A stretch of 45,542 nt of DNA, taken from the NCBI GenBank assembly GCA_947473125.1, contig CANJDH010000029.1, forward strand, positions 1-45,542, read 5' to 3'. Position 1 is the first letter of the stretch. The number at the start of each line of letters is the position of its first letter. Below, in pieces: positions 30,737-38,908 of this stretch. The translations under genes and the position numbers were made by a program. The DNA is from Burkholderiales bacterium (lineage in GTDB: Bacteria; Pseudomonadota; Gammaproteobacteria; Burkholderiales; JAEUOS01). Under the pieces are notes generated by a model that searched no databases, had not been told where the DNA came from, and worked only from the letters and a program-made list of their open reading frames with translations.

Positions 30737-31903
30737 ATGATCAAGTTTGATGCAAGCAAGGCCGGGCCGCTCCATGACGTGCGCGTGGTCGATTTGTCGC
30801 GCCTGGTGGCGGGCAACATGCTCACCGCCTACCTCGCCGACTTCGGCGCCGATGTCATCAAGATAGAACGCAGTGAGGGTGGCGACGACCTGCGACGCTG
30901 GAACGAAGGCGGGCAGCCAATCTACTGGAAGGTCTACGGCCGCAACAAGCGCTCGCTGGTGCTCGACATCAAGTCGGCCGAGGGCATTGCTCACCTCAAG
31001 AAGCTGATCCGGCATTCGCAGATTTTGGTCGAAAACTTTGTGCCCGGCGGGCTCGAGAAGATGGGCCTCGCCCCGGCGCTGCTCCACGAGTTGAACCCGG
31101 CACTGGTGATCGTGCGCATCTCGGGCTGGGGCCAGACCGGGCCCTACAGCCACAAGCCCGGCTTCGGCACCCTGGTCGAAGCGATGTCGGGCTTTGCATA
31201 TCTCAACGGCTACCCGGACAAGCCGCCGGCCCTGCCGCCGCTGGCGCTGGCCGACATGATCGCCGGGGTCTACGGCGCAGCCGGAGTGCTTACGGCGCTG
31301 CGCGTTGCCGAGCGCGAGGGCCGCGGCCAGGTGATCGACCTGTCACTGTTCGAGCCGATTTTCTCGATCATCGCCTCGGAAGCGGCCAAGACCCGGCTCA
31401 CCGGCGAGGCAACGATGCGCGCCGGCAACCAGAGCACCCACACCGCGCCGCGCAATGTCTACCAGTGCAGCGACGGCGCCTATGTGGCGATGAGCGGCTC
31501 GATGCAGTCGATGGCGATGCGCATCCTCGACACCATTGGAAGACCGGAACTCAAGCACGATGCGCGCTTTGCCACAAACGAGGGGCGCGTCGCACATCGC
31601 GACGAACTCGACGCGATCATCGCCGCCTTCATCGGTGCGCGTACGTCTGAACAAAACCTGGCCTTGTTTGATGCCGCCGGCGTCACCGTCGGCCCGGTGT
31701 GCTCGATGAAAGACCTGCTGGGACACCCCTACACGATGGGCCGCGAGGTAATTGTCGAAGTGGAAGACGCCGACATGGGCAGCCTGCCGATGCACAACGT
31801 GGTACCGCGCCTCTCGGGCAGCCCCGGTGGATTCCGCCGCGCCGCACCCCGGCTCGGCGAGCATACCGAGGAAATCCTCGCCGAACTCTCACGACTCTCC
31901 TGA
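30737..31903 (+). CDS. CaiB/BaiF family III CoA-transferase
   Basis: CoA-transferase of 388 aa that moves CoA between carboxylic acids through an aspartyl-CoA intermediate. The expected nucleophile is Asp173 in LALADMIAGVYGA; the start VRVVDLSRLVAGNMLTAYLADFGADVIKIE and the GWGQTGPYSHKPGFGTLVEAMSG stretch are diagnostic. The ATG at 30737, 13 nt after the Bug stop, begins the fold. Operon logic: imported dicarboxylate is converted to its CoA ester, then cleaved by the next enzyme. Confidence 0.93.
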   Translation: MIKFDASKAGPLHDVRVVDLSRLVAGNMLTAYLADFGADVIKIERSEGGDDLRRWNEGGQPIYWKVYGRNKRSLVLDIKSAEGIAHLKKLIRHSQILVENFVPGGLEKMGLAPALLHELNPALVIVRISGWGQTGPYSHKPGFGTLVEAMSGFAYLNGYPDKPPALPPLALADMIAGVYGAAGVLTALRVAEREGRGQVIDLSLFEPIFSIIASEAAKTRLTGEATMRAGNQSTHTAPRNVYQCSDGAYVAMSGSMQSMAMRILDTIGRPELKHDARFATNEGRVAHRDELDAIIAAFIGARTSEQNLALFDAAGVTVGPVCSMKDLLGHPYTMGREVIVEVEDADMGSLPMHNVVPRLSGSPGGFRRAAPRLGEHTEEILAELSRLS

Positions 31904-31924
31904 CCCGCGACAAGGAAGCCCGCC

Positions 31925-32833
31925 ATGCGCCACACCACCATCACGCAAACCCTGCCGATCTGGCGCTCGATCATGTTTGTGCCGGCGGTGAGCGAACGCT
32001 TTGTCGAAAGCGCCTTCAAGGTGCCGGCCGACGTGCTGCAGATCGACCTTGAAGACAGCGTCGGCCCGGCGCAAAAGGACGAAGCACGCGCACGCGTGGC
32101 CGCGATCGCCGACCGCTTTGCCGAGGCCAAGCGCGATGTCAGCGTGCGCGTCAACCGGCCGTGGCGCCTGCTGCTGCGCGACCTCGAAGCGACGGTGCGC
32201 AAGTCTGTGACGGCGATCACCCTGCCCAAGGTGGCCAATGCCGCCTTCGTGCGCTCGGTAGCCGAAGTGCTGACCGACCTCGAGCGCGAGCGCGACCTGC
32301 CGATCGGCCATACGCGCATCATCACCATGGTCGAAGACGCCGACGGCATGGCCAACATCAACGAGATCGCGGCGGCGCACAGCCGCGTGGTCGGGCAGAT
32401 CGTCGGCGCCGAAGACCTCGCGGTATCGATGCACATGGCGGTCGAGGACGACAGCCTGTACGTACCCAACGTGCTCAACGTGGTGGCGGCGCGGCGCGGC
32501 GGCATCATCCCGATCGGCTTCATCGGCTCGGTGGCGGACTTCAAGGACCAGGCCCTGTTCCGTGCGCGCATCCGCCGCGCGCGCAAACTCGGCTTCGAGA
32601 GCGCGTTTTGCGTGCACCCTTCCCAGGTGCCAATCATCAACGAGGAATTCGCGCCCAGCACCGCCGAAGTCGAGCAAGGCAAGGAGCTGGTCGAGCGCTT
32701 TGAACTGGAGGAACAGGCCGGGCGTTCGGCGTTTACCCACAAGGGCCGCATGGTGGATCTGCCGGTCGTCGACCAGGCCCGGCGCGTGCTGGCGCGCCAT
32801 GCGGCAATCCACGCGCGCGGCGGAAAGCCCTGA
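31925..32833 (+). CDS. HpcH/HpaI-family (CitE-like) CoA-ester lyase
   Basis: Lyase of 302 aa of the CitE/malyl-CoA lyase branch. RSIMFVPAVSERFVESA opens the barrel; LQIDLEDSV (Asp41, Glu43, Asp44) carries a conserved acidic group; VRVNRPW supplies an Arg; ITMVEDADGMANINEI and GAEDLAVSM give the metal-binding acids. Substrates in the family include citramalyl-CoA, malyl-CoA and citryl-CoA. The gene order Bug, CoA-transferase, lyase fits activation and retro-aldol cleavage of a hydroxy-dicarboxylate such as citramalate (inference). Confidence 0.92.
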   Translation: MRHTTITQTLPIWRSIMFVPAVSERFVESAFKVPADVLQIDLEDSVGPAQKDEARARVAAIADRFAEAKRDVSVRVNRPWRLLLRDLEATVRKSVTAITLPKVANAAFVRSVAEVLTDLERERDLPIGHTRIITMVEDADGMANINEIAAAHSRVVGQIVGAEDLAVSMHMAVEDDSLYVPNVLNVVAARRGGIIPIGFIGSVADFKDQALFRARIRRARKLGFESAFCVHPSQVPIINEEFAPSTAEVEQGKELVERFELEEQAGRSAFTHKGRMVDLPVVDQARRVLARHAAIHARGGKP

Positions 32834-32844
32834 GACACGCCCAG

Positions 32845-32869
32845 AAGAGTGGCTCCTGGAGCCGTTCTT
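32845..32869. repeat. Hairpin repeat, type 1, copy C (diverged)
   Basis: Arm AAGA, three bases, core GCTCCTGGAGC (identical to copy A), three bases, arm TCTT. The long GC arms of A and B are reduced to four pairs, and both sides of the arm have changed together. It lies 12 bases after the CitE-like stop. Confidence 0.55.
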
Positions 32870-32980
32870 AAGCCAATTTGTATATGCTGGCGTCATGCAC
32901 GCGGGCTCACTGGCGCCAGCGCACAAAACACGGTACGCTGTGCACTTGCAGCTTGCCTATTTGCCCCCGATTTTCCTCCG

Positions 32981-33352
32981 ATGACGACTCCGGAATTCAT
33001 CCAAGCCAACCACGGCATGCCGTTTAACGAGCGGCGCCGCGTCTGCGCCGACCGGCGCCAGGCGCGTGGCGTGTGGAACCAGGCGAGCGAAGACCGGCGG
33101 CAAAACGGCCTGGACCGGCGCCGCGCGGCAGCGCTTGAGCGTGCGATCATTGAATTGGCCCGGATCGAAGCCGAATGCGCCGCGGCCGAAACCGATTGGG
33201 CCCAGGCCGATACCACCTGGGCGCGTGCCCTGGCCGAGTACGAGATTGCCGAGGCCGACTGGAGCGAAGCCCGCGCCGCCCGCAGCAAGGCCCGCGCGGC
33301 AGTGGCCAAGGCGCAGGCGCGCCTCGACGAGATCAAGCGTCACTCAACCTAG
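32981..33352 (+). CDS. Trp-heptad coiled-coil protein, paralog 2 (unknown family)
   Basis: Protein of 123 aa, clearly a paralog of the one at 20260. The basic N-terminal part has ERRRVCADRRQ-x4-W and two more DRR triplets. The helix again gives, in steps of seven from the Trp of ETDW, Trp, Trp, Tyr, Trp, Arg, Val, Leu, each followed three residues later by Ala; WARALAEYEIAEADW here matches WARALADYEKAEAAW there. No ribosome site is obvious before the ATG, so the start is uncertain. The pattern suggests an Ala-packed (Alacoil-like) helical assembly with a basic, perhaps nucleic-acid- or membrane-binding, head. Function unknown. Confidence 0.75.
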   Translation: MTTPEFIQANHGMPFNERRRVCADRRQARGVWNQASEDRRQNGLDRRRAAALERAIIELARIEAECAAAETDWAQADTTWARALAEYEIAEADWSEARAARSKARAAVAKAQARLDEIKRHST

Positions 33353-33444
33353 CCGTCCGATCGGCTTGCGCCAGAGCCTGCGCAAATGCAGCGGGCCCGC
33401 TACGCCGAACTAAAATAAGCACAGGCCGGGGAGGGCCGGCCTGC

Positions 33445-34035
33445 ATGCATCGCACCATCTTTGAAACGCCAGTAGTCAACGCCGTACTACGCGTGCTGTC
33501 GGTCGGGTTTCTCAAGCTCACCGGCTGGACCATCGAAGGCGCGCTGCCTCCCGGCGCCGCCAAATGCGTGCTGATTGCCGCGCCGCACACGAGCAATTGG
33601 GATTTGCCCTATACCCTGATGGTGGCGTTTCAGTTGCGCCTGCATGTGTACTGGATGGGCAAGGAATCGATCTTCCGGCCGCCGTTTCGCGGCGTGATGA
33701 TGTGGCTGGGCGGGATTCCGGTCAACCGCGAAAAGGCCAACAACCTGGTGGCAGCCTCGATCGAGGCGATCAAGGCTTCCGATGGGCCGCTACAACTGAC
33801 CGTGCCGCCGGAAGCCACACGGGCCAAGACGCGCACCTGGAAGACCGGGTTTTATTACATCGCGGTCGGCGCCGGCGTGCCGATCGTGATGGCCTACATG
33901 GACTACGCCAAAAAGCGCAGCGGGCTGGGCCCGGTGTTCACGCCGACCGGCGACATGGAGCGCGACATGGAAGCGATCAAGGCGTTTTATGCGCCATTTC
34001 GCGGCAAGAACGCCGCGCAGTTCGACGCCGGTTGA
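33445..34035 (+). CDS. PlsC-like 1-acylglycerol-3-phosphate acyltransferase family protein
   Basis: Acyltransferase of 196 aa with the HX4D catalytic motif HTSNWD (His48, Asp53), the substrate-contact region MGKESIFRPPF and GGIPVNRE. The third family motif, usually PEGTR, reads PEATR (122-126). A hydrophobic stretch near the N-terminus gives peripheral membrane attachment. In glycerophospholipid synthesis these enzymes acylate lysophosphatidate; small orphan members may act on other acceptors. The gene is convergent with the Bug 5 gene, 12 nt apart. Confidence 0.85.
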   Translation: MHRTIFETPVVNAVLRVLSVGFLKLTGWTIEGALPPGAAKCVLIAAPHTSNWDLPYTLMVAFQLRLHVYWMGKESIFRPPFRGVMMWLGGIPVNREKANNLVAASIEAIKASDGPLQLTVPPEATRAKTRTWKTGFYYIAVGAGVPIVMAYMDYAKKRSGLGPVFTPTGDMERDMEAIKAFYAPFRGKNAAQFDAG

Positions 34036-34047
34036 CGCGGACCGGCT

Positions 34048-35022
34048 TCAGTCCGCCTTGGCGCCAGAGGCTTTCACCATTTCGCCCAGGCGCGCGGTCT
34101 CGGCCTTGATGTAGGCGGAGTACTCCTCGGGTGTGCTGGGGGAAACGTCGATGCCTTGTTCACTCAGGCGCTTGGCCAGTTCGGGGTTGCGCAGCGCCTT
34201 GACGAATTCGAGGTTCAAGCGCTCGATCACCGGGCGCGGCGTGCCGGCCGGCGCAGAAATGCCGAACCAGGGGTTGACTTCATAGCCTACAAAGCCCTGC
34301 TCGCGCAGGGTCGGGATCTCGGGTGCCAGCGACGAGCGTTTGTCTGACGTGATGCCGAGGGCGCGCAGCTTGCCGTCCTTGACAAAAGGCAGCGAAGTGA
34401 CAATCGGATCAAACATGAAATCAATACGCCCGGCGACGATGTCGATCAACCCGGGGACCGAGCCTTTGTAGGGCACGTGCACCAGTTCAACGTTGTTCTT
34501 GGCCTTGACGATTTCGCCCGAGATGTGGCCACCGCTGCCCACGCTTTGCGACGCATAGGTCATCTTGCCGGCTTTCGACTTGGCAAGCGCAATCAGCTCG
34601 GCCATGGTCTTGACGGGGCTTGAAGACGGCACCACCACCAGTGTCGGCGACGAGATCATCATGGTGACCGACTCGAAATCCTTGAGCGGGTCGTAGGGCA
34701 TCTTGCTGTACAGCCATTCGTTAATGGCGTGCGAGCCGATATTGGACACGTACACCATGTAGCCATCGGGCTTCGCCTTTTTCACAACCTCCGCACCGAT
34801 CATGCCGGCGGCGCCGGGGCGATTGTCGATCAACACCTGCTGGCCGATACTCTCGGAGATTTTCTGGCCGATCAGGCGCACCGAAACATCGGTGACCCCT
34901 CCCGGCGGGAACGGGATCACGATCGTGATCGGGCGCGACGGAAATACCTGCCCGAAGGCGAGACTCGATGCCGCCAGCAGAAGCGCGGCGGCAAAACGCA
35001 TGAACGATTGGCGGTGCAACAT
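34048..35022 (-). CDS. Bug-family (TctC) periplasmic solute-binding protein 5
   Basis: Last gene of the long minus-strand catabolic operon, 324 aa. GAAGGAGACC just before the ATG at 35022 fixes the start. The signal peptide ends near SSLAFG; mature motifs FPSRPITIVIPFPPGGVTD, NRPGAAGMIGAEVVKKAKPDGY, HVPYKGSVPGLIDIV. It probably captures the aromatic or heterocyclic acid degraded by the upstream enzymes. No membrane partner genes are present. Confidence 0.94.
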   Translation of the reverse strand: MLHRQSFMRFAAALLLAASSLAFGQVFPSRPITIVIPFPPGGVTDVSVRLIGQKISESIGQQVLIDNRPGAAGMIGAEVVKKAKPDGYMVYVSNIGSHAINEWLYSKMPYDPLKDFESVTMMISSPTLVVVPSSSPVKTMAELIALAKSKAGKMTYASQSVGSGGHISGEIVKAKNNVELVHVPYKGSVPGLIDIVAGRIDFMFDPIVTSLPFVKDGKLRALGITSDKRSSLAPEIPTLREQGFVGYEVNPWFGISAPAGTPRPVIERLNLEFVKALRNPELAKRLSEQGIDVSPSTPEEYSAYIKAETARLGEMVKASGAKAD

Positions 35023-35088
35023 GACGGTCTCCTTCGTTGGTTGATGCAGAAATGGCAATGCGGTGAATTCTGATTTGCTTCGGTCTGC

Positions 35089-36618
35089 CTATAACTTGAT
35101 TCGTTGGTCCCACGGCGACTCACCACCCCAGTTGACGCAGACGCTCTGACGCCGCATGTAGCCTTTCCACGAATCAGAGCCGGCGGTGCGACCACCGCCG
35201 GTCTCCTTCTCGCCGCCAAAAGCCGCGCCGATGTCCGCACCGGTGGTACCCATATTGACTTTGGCGATGCCACAGTCGCTGCCTGCAGCCGACAGAAACA
35301 GCTCGATGTTGGCGAGATTGGTGCTGTGTATGCCGGAGGCCAAACCCTGCGGCACTTCATTGTGGATGCGAATCGCTTCTTCAAGCGTGTCGTAGACGAG
35401 GACCCACACGATCGGCGCAAAGGTCTCGTGCTGCACGCACGGCCAGTCGGGCTTCACCCCGCTGATCAGGGTGGCTTCGACGTAGTAGCCCGGGCGATCG
35501 ATGCGTTTGCCGCCGCATTCGACCTTGGCGCCGAGTGCTACGGCATCGCGAATCGCCTCCTCGAAATGCCCCACGGCAGCGCGATCGACCAAGGGCCCGA
35601 CCACCGCGCCCGGCTCACGCGGATCACCTACCTTGATCTGCGCAAAAGAGCGTTTGAGCAAGTCGACCAGTTCGTTGGCCACGGACCGGTGCGCAATCAC
35701 GCGCCGCGTGCTGGTGCAGCGCTGCCCCGAGGTACCCACTGCGCCGAACGTGATGCTGCGTGCAGCCAGCTTGAGATCTGCCGTCTCATCGACGATGCAG
35801 CCGTTGTTACCCGAGCACTCGAGCATGTAACGACGGCCAAGGGTCGAGCCGACGATATTGGCAACCTTGCGCCCGACCGCAGTCGAACCCGTGAACGACA
35901 CCATTGCAATCCGCCGGTCGGCGATCAGCAGTTCGGCAACAGCGTTGTCGCTCGGCACAAACAGCGAGAACACGCCGGGAAAACCCATCTCCGTCATCGC
36001 CTGATTGCTCAGATGTTGAATGCCGATCGACGTGAGCGGCACCTTGGGGCTGGGCTTCCAGATCACGGTGTTGCCGCCGATGGCCGCGAGAAAGCCGTTC
36101 TGCGCCCACACTGCAGCGGGAAAGTTGTAGGCCGAGATCACCCCCACCACGCCGAGCGGCAGCCACTGATCGTACATGCGGTGGCGCGCGCGCTGCGACT
36201 GCTGCGTAAAGCCATAGAGCATGCGCGACTGGCCGGCCGCCATGCCGGCCATGTCGATGCACTCGCGCACCTCGCCTTTGGCTTCCATCAGCGATTTGCC
36301 GGTATCGAGTGCGACCAGTGCGGCTACACCGTCGAGGTTCTTTTCGATCAGGTCGCCGATGCGCGCCACCAGTTCACCGCGGCGCGGTGCCGGCACCACG
36401 CGCCAGGTCTGGTGCGCCGCCAGGGCATCGTGCACGATCGCCTCATAGTCTTGCGCCGATGCCCCTGCCAGGCGCGCCGTCACAGTCTCGTCAGCCGGAT
36501 TGACAGCGTCGAACACCGTGCGGCCAGTGATGTCGCCCCAGCGGCCCGCACCGGAGCAGGCGCCGGGCTGGATGGCTTGAAAGCCGAATTGGGCGAGGAT
36601 GTCTTTGGTATCGAACAT
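35089..36618 (-). CDS. Aldehyde dehydrogenase, ALDH7-like
   Basis: NAD(P)-dependent aldehyde dehydrogenase of 509 aa with all catalytic residues: Cys301 (GTSGQRCTSTRR), Glu267 (LECSGNN), Asn165 (SAYNFP) and Lys188 (WKPSPK). The AGT/GTSGQRCT-type active site and overall form resemble ALDH7/piperideine-6-carboxylate (aminoadipic semialdehyde) dehydrogenases. In this operon it could oxidise the semialdehyde formed by extradiol ring cleavage. It lies 35 nt after the cupin gene and 66 nt before Bug 5. Confidence 0.9.
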   Translation of the reverse strand: MFDTKDILAQFGFQAIQPGACSGAGRWGDITGRTVFDAVNPADETVTARLAGASAQDYEAIVHDALAAHQTWRVVPAPRRGELVARIGDLIEKNLDGVAALVALDTGKSLMEAKGEVRECIDMAGMAAGQSRMLYGFTQQSQRARHRMYDQWLPLGVVGVISAYNFPAAVWAQNGFLAAIGGNTVIWKPSPKVPLTSIGIQHLSNQAMTEMGFPGVFSLFVPSDNAVAELLIADRRIAMVSFTGSTAVGRKVANIVGSTLGRRYMLECSGNNGCIVDETADLKLAARSITFGAVGTSGQRCTSTRRVIAHRSVANELVDLLKRSFAQIKVGDPREPGAVVGPLVDRAAVGHFEEAIRDAVALGAKVECGGKRIDRPGYYVEATLISGVKPDWPCVQHETFAPIVWVLVYDTLEEAIRIHNEVPQGLASGIHSTNLANIELFLSAAGSDCGIAKVNMGTTGADIGAAFGGEKETGGGRTAGSDSWKGYMRRQSVCVNWGGESPWDQRIKL

Positions 36619-36653
36619 GGTGGTTGGCGGTAGCGCGTTGCGGCGGTGGGCAG

Positions 36654-37076
36654 TCAGGGCTTTTTCAAAAAATCGCCGATGGTTTCATCAGTGTGGAACA
36701 CCGGCTTGTCATAGTAATGCGGGCCGTCGTAAATCTCGATCAACACGCTGCGCTCATGGGCAATGGTCGGCCCGTGCGGATGATCCTTGGGGTTCATATA
36801 GAACGAACCCGGCGTGAGAAGCAAGCCCGAGTCGGTGTACTCGTAGTTGCCTTCAAGGCAATACATGAACTGGTTCGACGCGTGCGAATGCTTGATCGGG
36901 ATGCGGCCGCCTTTCTGGTACTCGAGCAATGCGATCGATGCGCCGGTTTCGGCATTCTTCCAGAGGAAATACTGCTTGAAGCCATAGTCGGGAAAATCGA
37001 GCCATTTGGCCGGATCCAGGTCTTCCTTGCGGATCAGGACCTCCAGGGTTTTCATCATCGCTTCGTTCGGTGTCAT
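36654..37076 (-). CDS. Cupin-domain protein
   Basis: Small single-cupin protein, 140 aa (or 134 from a second ATG). The metal site motif 1 is IKHSHASNQFMYCLEGNYEY, giving His-Ser-His and a Glu, and motif 2 is PGSFYMNPKDHPHGP with a further His. Such cupins in catabolic operons act as dioxygenases, decarboxylases or isomerases. The start overlaps the RraA-like stop by four bases, so the two are translationally coupled. Confidence 0.85.
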   Translation of the reverse strand: MTPNEAMMKTLEVLIRKEDLDPAKWLDFPDYGFKQYFLWKNAETGASIALLEYQKGGRIPIKHSHASNQFMYCLEGNYEYTDSGLLLTPGSFYMNPKDHPHGPTIAHERSVLIEIYDGPHYYDKPVFHTDETIGDFLKKP

Positions 37077-37822
37077 GTCTGCTCCTCCAGTACCAGGCGG
37101 CCAGCCGCCACCCAGCTATCGTATTCCCTGCGGCTCGCTTCAGTGGCAGGAAAAACTTCAAAGATGGACCGCCCGTGGGCGATCTGCAGTTCGGCAAAGG
37201 CTTCGTACTCGACCGCATCGATGGCATCGTCGGCAACTTCCTCGACGAGGTGCCGCGGAATCACAACCACACCTTCGCCATCACCGACCACCACGTCGCC
37301 GGGATAGACCGCCACACCGGCGCAACCAATCGGGCCATTCAACTCGACCGGGTGCATGGCAATCGGCGTCGCCGGGGGCGCGGAACGATACTGAAATGCC
37401 GGCAGGCCGGTCTTGCGGATCGCGGGGGTGTCGCGATAACCACCATCGGTGACCACCCCGGCCACGCCGCGCTTGCGCAGGCGCGCCGCCATCAGGTCAC
37501 CGGCCGATGAGGCCGTCGCACTGCCGTTGGTATCGATCACGAGCACGTGGCCTGATGGACACTCCTCGATGGCGCGCCGGTGCAAATTGTCGGTGCGGCT
37601 GTAATTGGCCATGGTGTCGATGTCTTCGCGCGACGGAATGAAGCGCAGCGTATAGGCCGGGCCGACCAGCTGCTCCTGGTCCGGCGAGAGCGGCGCGATG
37701 CCCAGCATGTAGGCATTGCGGAAACCGCGCTTGAGCAGCGCGTTGGCAATGTTGGCGGAGCCGACACGCGATAGCTTGTCGCGCGTGTCGGGGGACAGCG
37801 CAAACGATTCGGGAGCGTTCAT
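37073..37822 (-). CDS. RraA-like protein lacking the aldolase acidic residue
   Basis: RraA-family protein of 249 aa. Arg130-Asp131 of the signature is present (GGYRDTPAI), but the following acidic residue is Ala134 rather than Glu, unlike the RraA-like protein at 385. The core (GDLMAARLRKRGVAGVVTDGG, YPGDVVVGDGEGVVVIP) is intact. Members without the acid may have hydratase, decarboxylase or other lyase activity rather than HMG/CHA aldolase activity. It overlaps the small ORF upstream and the cupin gene downstream by four bases each. Confidence 0.85.
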   Translation of the reverse strand: MNAPESFALSPDTRDKLSRVGSANIANALLKRGFRNAYMLGIAPLSPDQEQLVGPAYTLRFIPSREDIDTMANYSRTDNLHRRAIEECPSGHVLVIDTNGSATASSAGDLMAARLRKRGVAGVVTDGGYRDTPAIRKTGLPAFQYRSAPPATPIAMHPVELNGPIGCAGVAVYPGDVVVGDGEGVVVIPRHLVEEVADDAIDAVEYEAFAELQIAHGRSIFEVFPATEASRREYDSWVAAGRLVLEEQT

Positions 37823-37932
37823 GCTGCGGCGGGGCGTCCGCCCTGGTTGAGCATCGCCACGGCTTCGATTGCGACGTCAATGCCCGCTGCGGGCTCGGCC
37901 ACGTCCGGGCCGAGAATCTGTTCAATCGTCAT
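37819..37932 (-). CDS. 37-codon ORF between dioxygenase and RraA-like genes
   Basis: A short frame beginning MTIEQILGPDVAEPAAG and ending LNQGGRPAAA. AAGGA lies nine bases before its ATG, and its TGA overlaps the ATG of the RraA-like gene (ATGA), the same coupling seen at the next junction. It is acidic at the start and predicted helical. It may be a real small protein, a leader that couples translation of the RraA-like gene, or the C-terminal remnant of a lost gene. I do not recognise it. Confidence 0.55.
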   Translation of the reverse strand: MTIEQILGPDVAEPAAGIDVAIEAVAMLNQGGRPAAA

Positions 37933-37962
37933 GTCGGCATTCCTTACTCATCAATGCAGCGT

Positions 37963-38898
37963 TCATTCAAAGAAATCTTTCGGCGGACGCGCGCCCCACT
38001 GGGTCGTTTCGTCCGCAGTGCCGGAGAAGATGGCCGGCTGGTGCAAATGGTTGACCATGTCGCCATCGGTGTAATGCTCGATGCGAAATCCGAACGGGTC
38101 GCGCCAGTAGTCAAATATCTGGCTGCCGAGCAGATGCCGGCCGACACCGCAATCGAGCGTGTAGCCGCGCTGCAAAAGGTAGTCGTGCCCGGCCATGACC
38201 GCGTCGACATCCTCGACTTCGAAAGAACAGTGGTGCACGCCGGGCGTCTCTGTGCCGAGCACCAGCAGACAATGGTGATCGACCATTTGCTGACCGCGAT
38301 CGACGCGCAGAAAGGTACCTGCCGCCTGATCCGGGTCGCCGGGCGGGCCCATGTAATCCGAGGCGATCAGGCCGAAGCGCTGGTGCAGCCAGGCTACCGC
38401 CGCGCGATGATCACGCACATGCAGCACGAAGTGCCCCAGCTTGGTCACCGGGGCGATCGCCTGGGCTATGCGCACAAACTGGTTGGTGCGCGGCTTGGTG
38501 CGAGCGGTATTGAGGGCGATGGCATCCCGCGTTTCAAGCGGTGTTGCCACTGCTGCTCCGTGCACCGCGTCAATTTCGAACCCGTCGGCCATGCGCATGC
38601 GCACGCGATGGCCGCCGCCGGGCGCGTCGTCAATTGCCTCGATCGGGCCAGAGCCTTCAAGCGCCGCCACACGTTCGAGATCTGCGCGTTCGGCGACGCG
38701 GAAACCGGCCCCGAGGAAGCGTGCCTCAGTGCCGGCAACGGCCTCATAGACGTAGGGGGTGCTGCCGCTGCCGCGCATGAACAATTGCGTCGCGCTCTGC
38801 TGCGCTGTCTGCATGCCGAAATCGCGCAAAAACGATTCCATTCGCACCAGGTCCGGAACCTGGTAGCGCACATACAGCGGCTCGATGGCGTGGCTCAT
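37963..38898 (-). CDS. Type I extradiol dioxygenase (VOC superfamily)
   Basis: Two-domain vicinal-oxygen-chelate protein of 311 aa. Metal ligands in the C-terminal domain: His156 (LGHFVLHV), His222 (GVHHCSFEVEDVDAV) and Glu274 (FRIEHYTDGD), the 2-His-1-Glu triad of catechol-type extradiol dioxygenases. HHCSFEV and EHYTDGD are diagnostic. It should cleave a dihydroxylated ring next to the diol, giving a semialdehyde for the ALDH. It starts 10 nt after the exported RidA gene. Confidence 0.9.
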   Translation of the reverse strand: MSHAIEPLYVRYQVPDLVRMESFLRDFGMQTAQQSATQLFMRGSGSTPYVYEAVAGTEARFLGAGFRVAERADLERVAALEGSGPIEAIDDAPGGGHRVRMRMADGFEIDAVHGAAVATPLETRDAIALNTARTKPRTNQFVRIAQAIAPVTKLGHFVLHVRDHRAAVAWLHQRFGLIASDYMGPPGDPDQAAGTFLRVDRGQQMVDHHCLLVLGTETPGVHHCSFEVEDVDAVMAGHDYLLQRGYTLDCGVGRHLLGSQIFDYWRDPFGFRIEHYTDGDMVNHLHQPAIFSGTADETTQWGARPPKDFFE

Positions 38899-38908
38899 TG
38901 GAGTCGCG

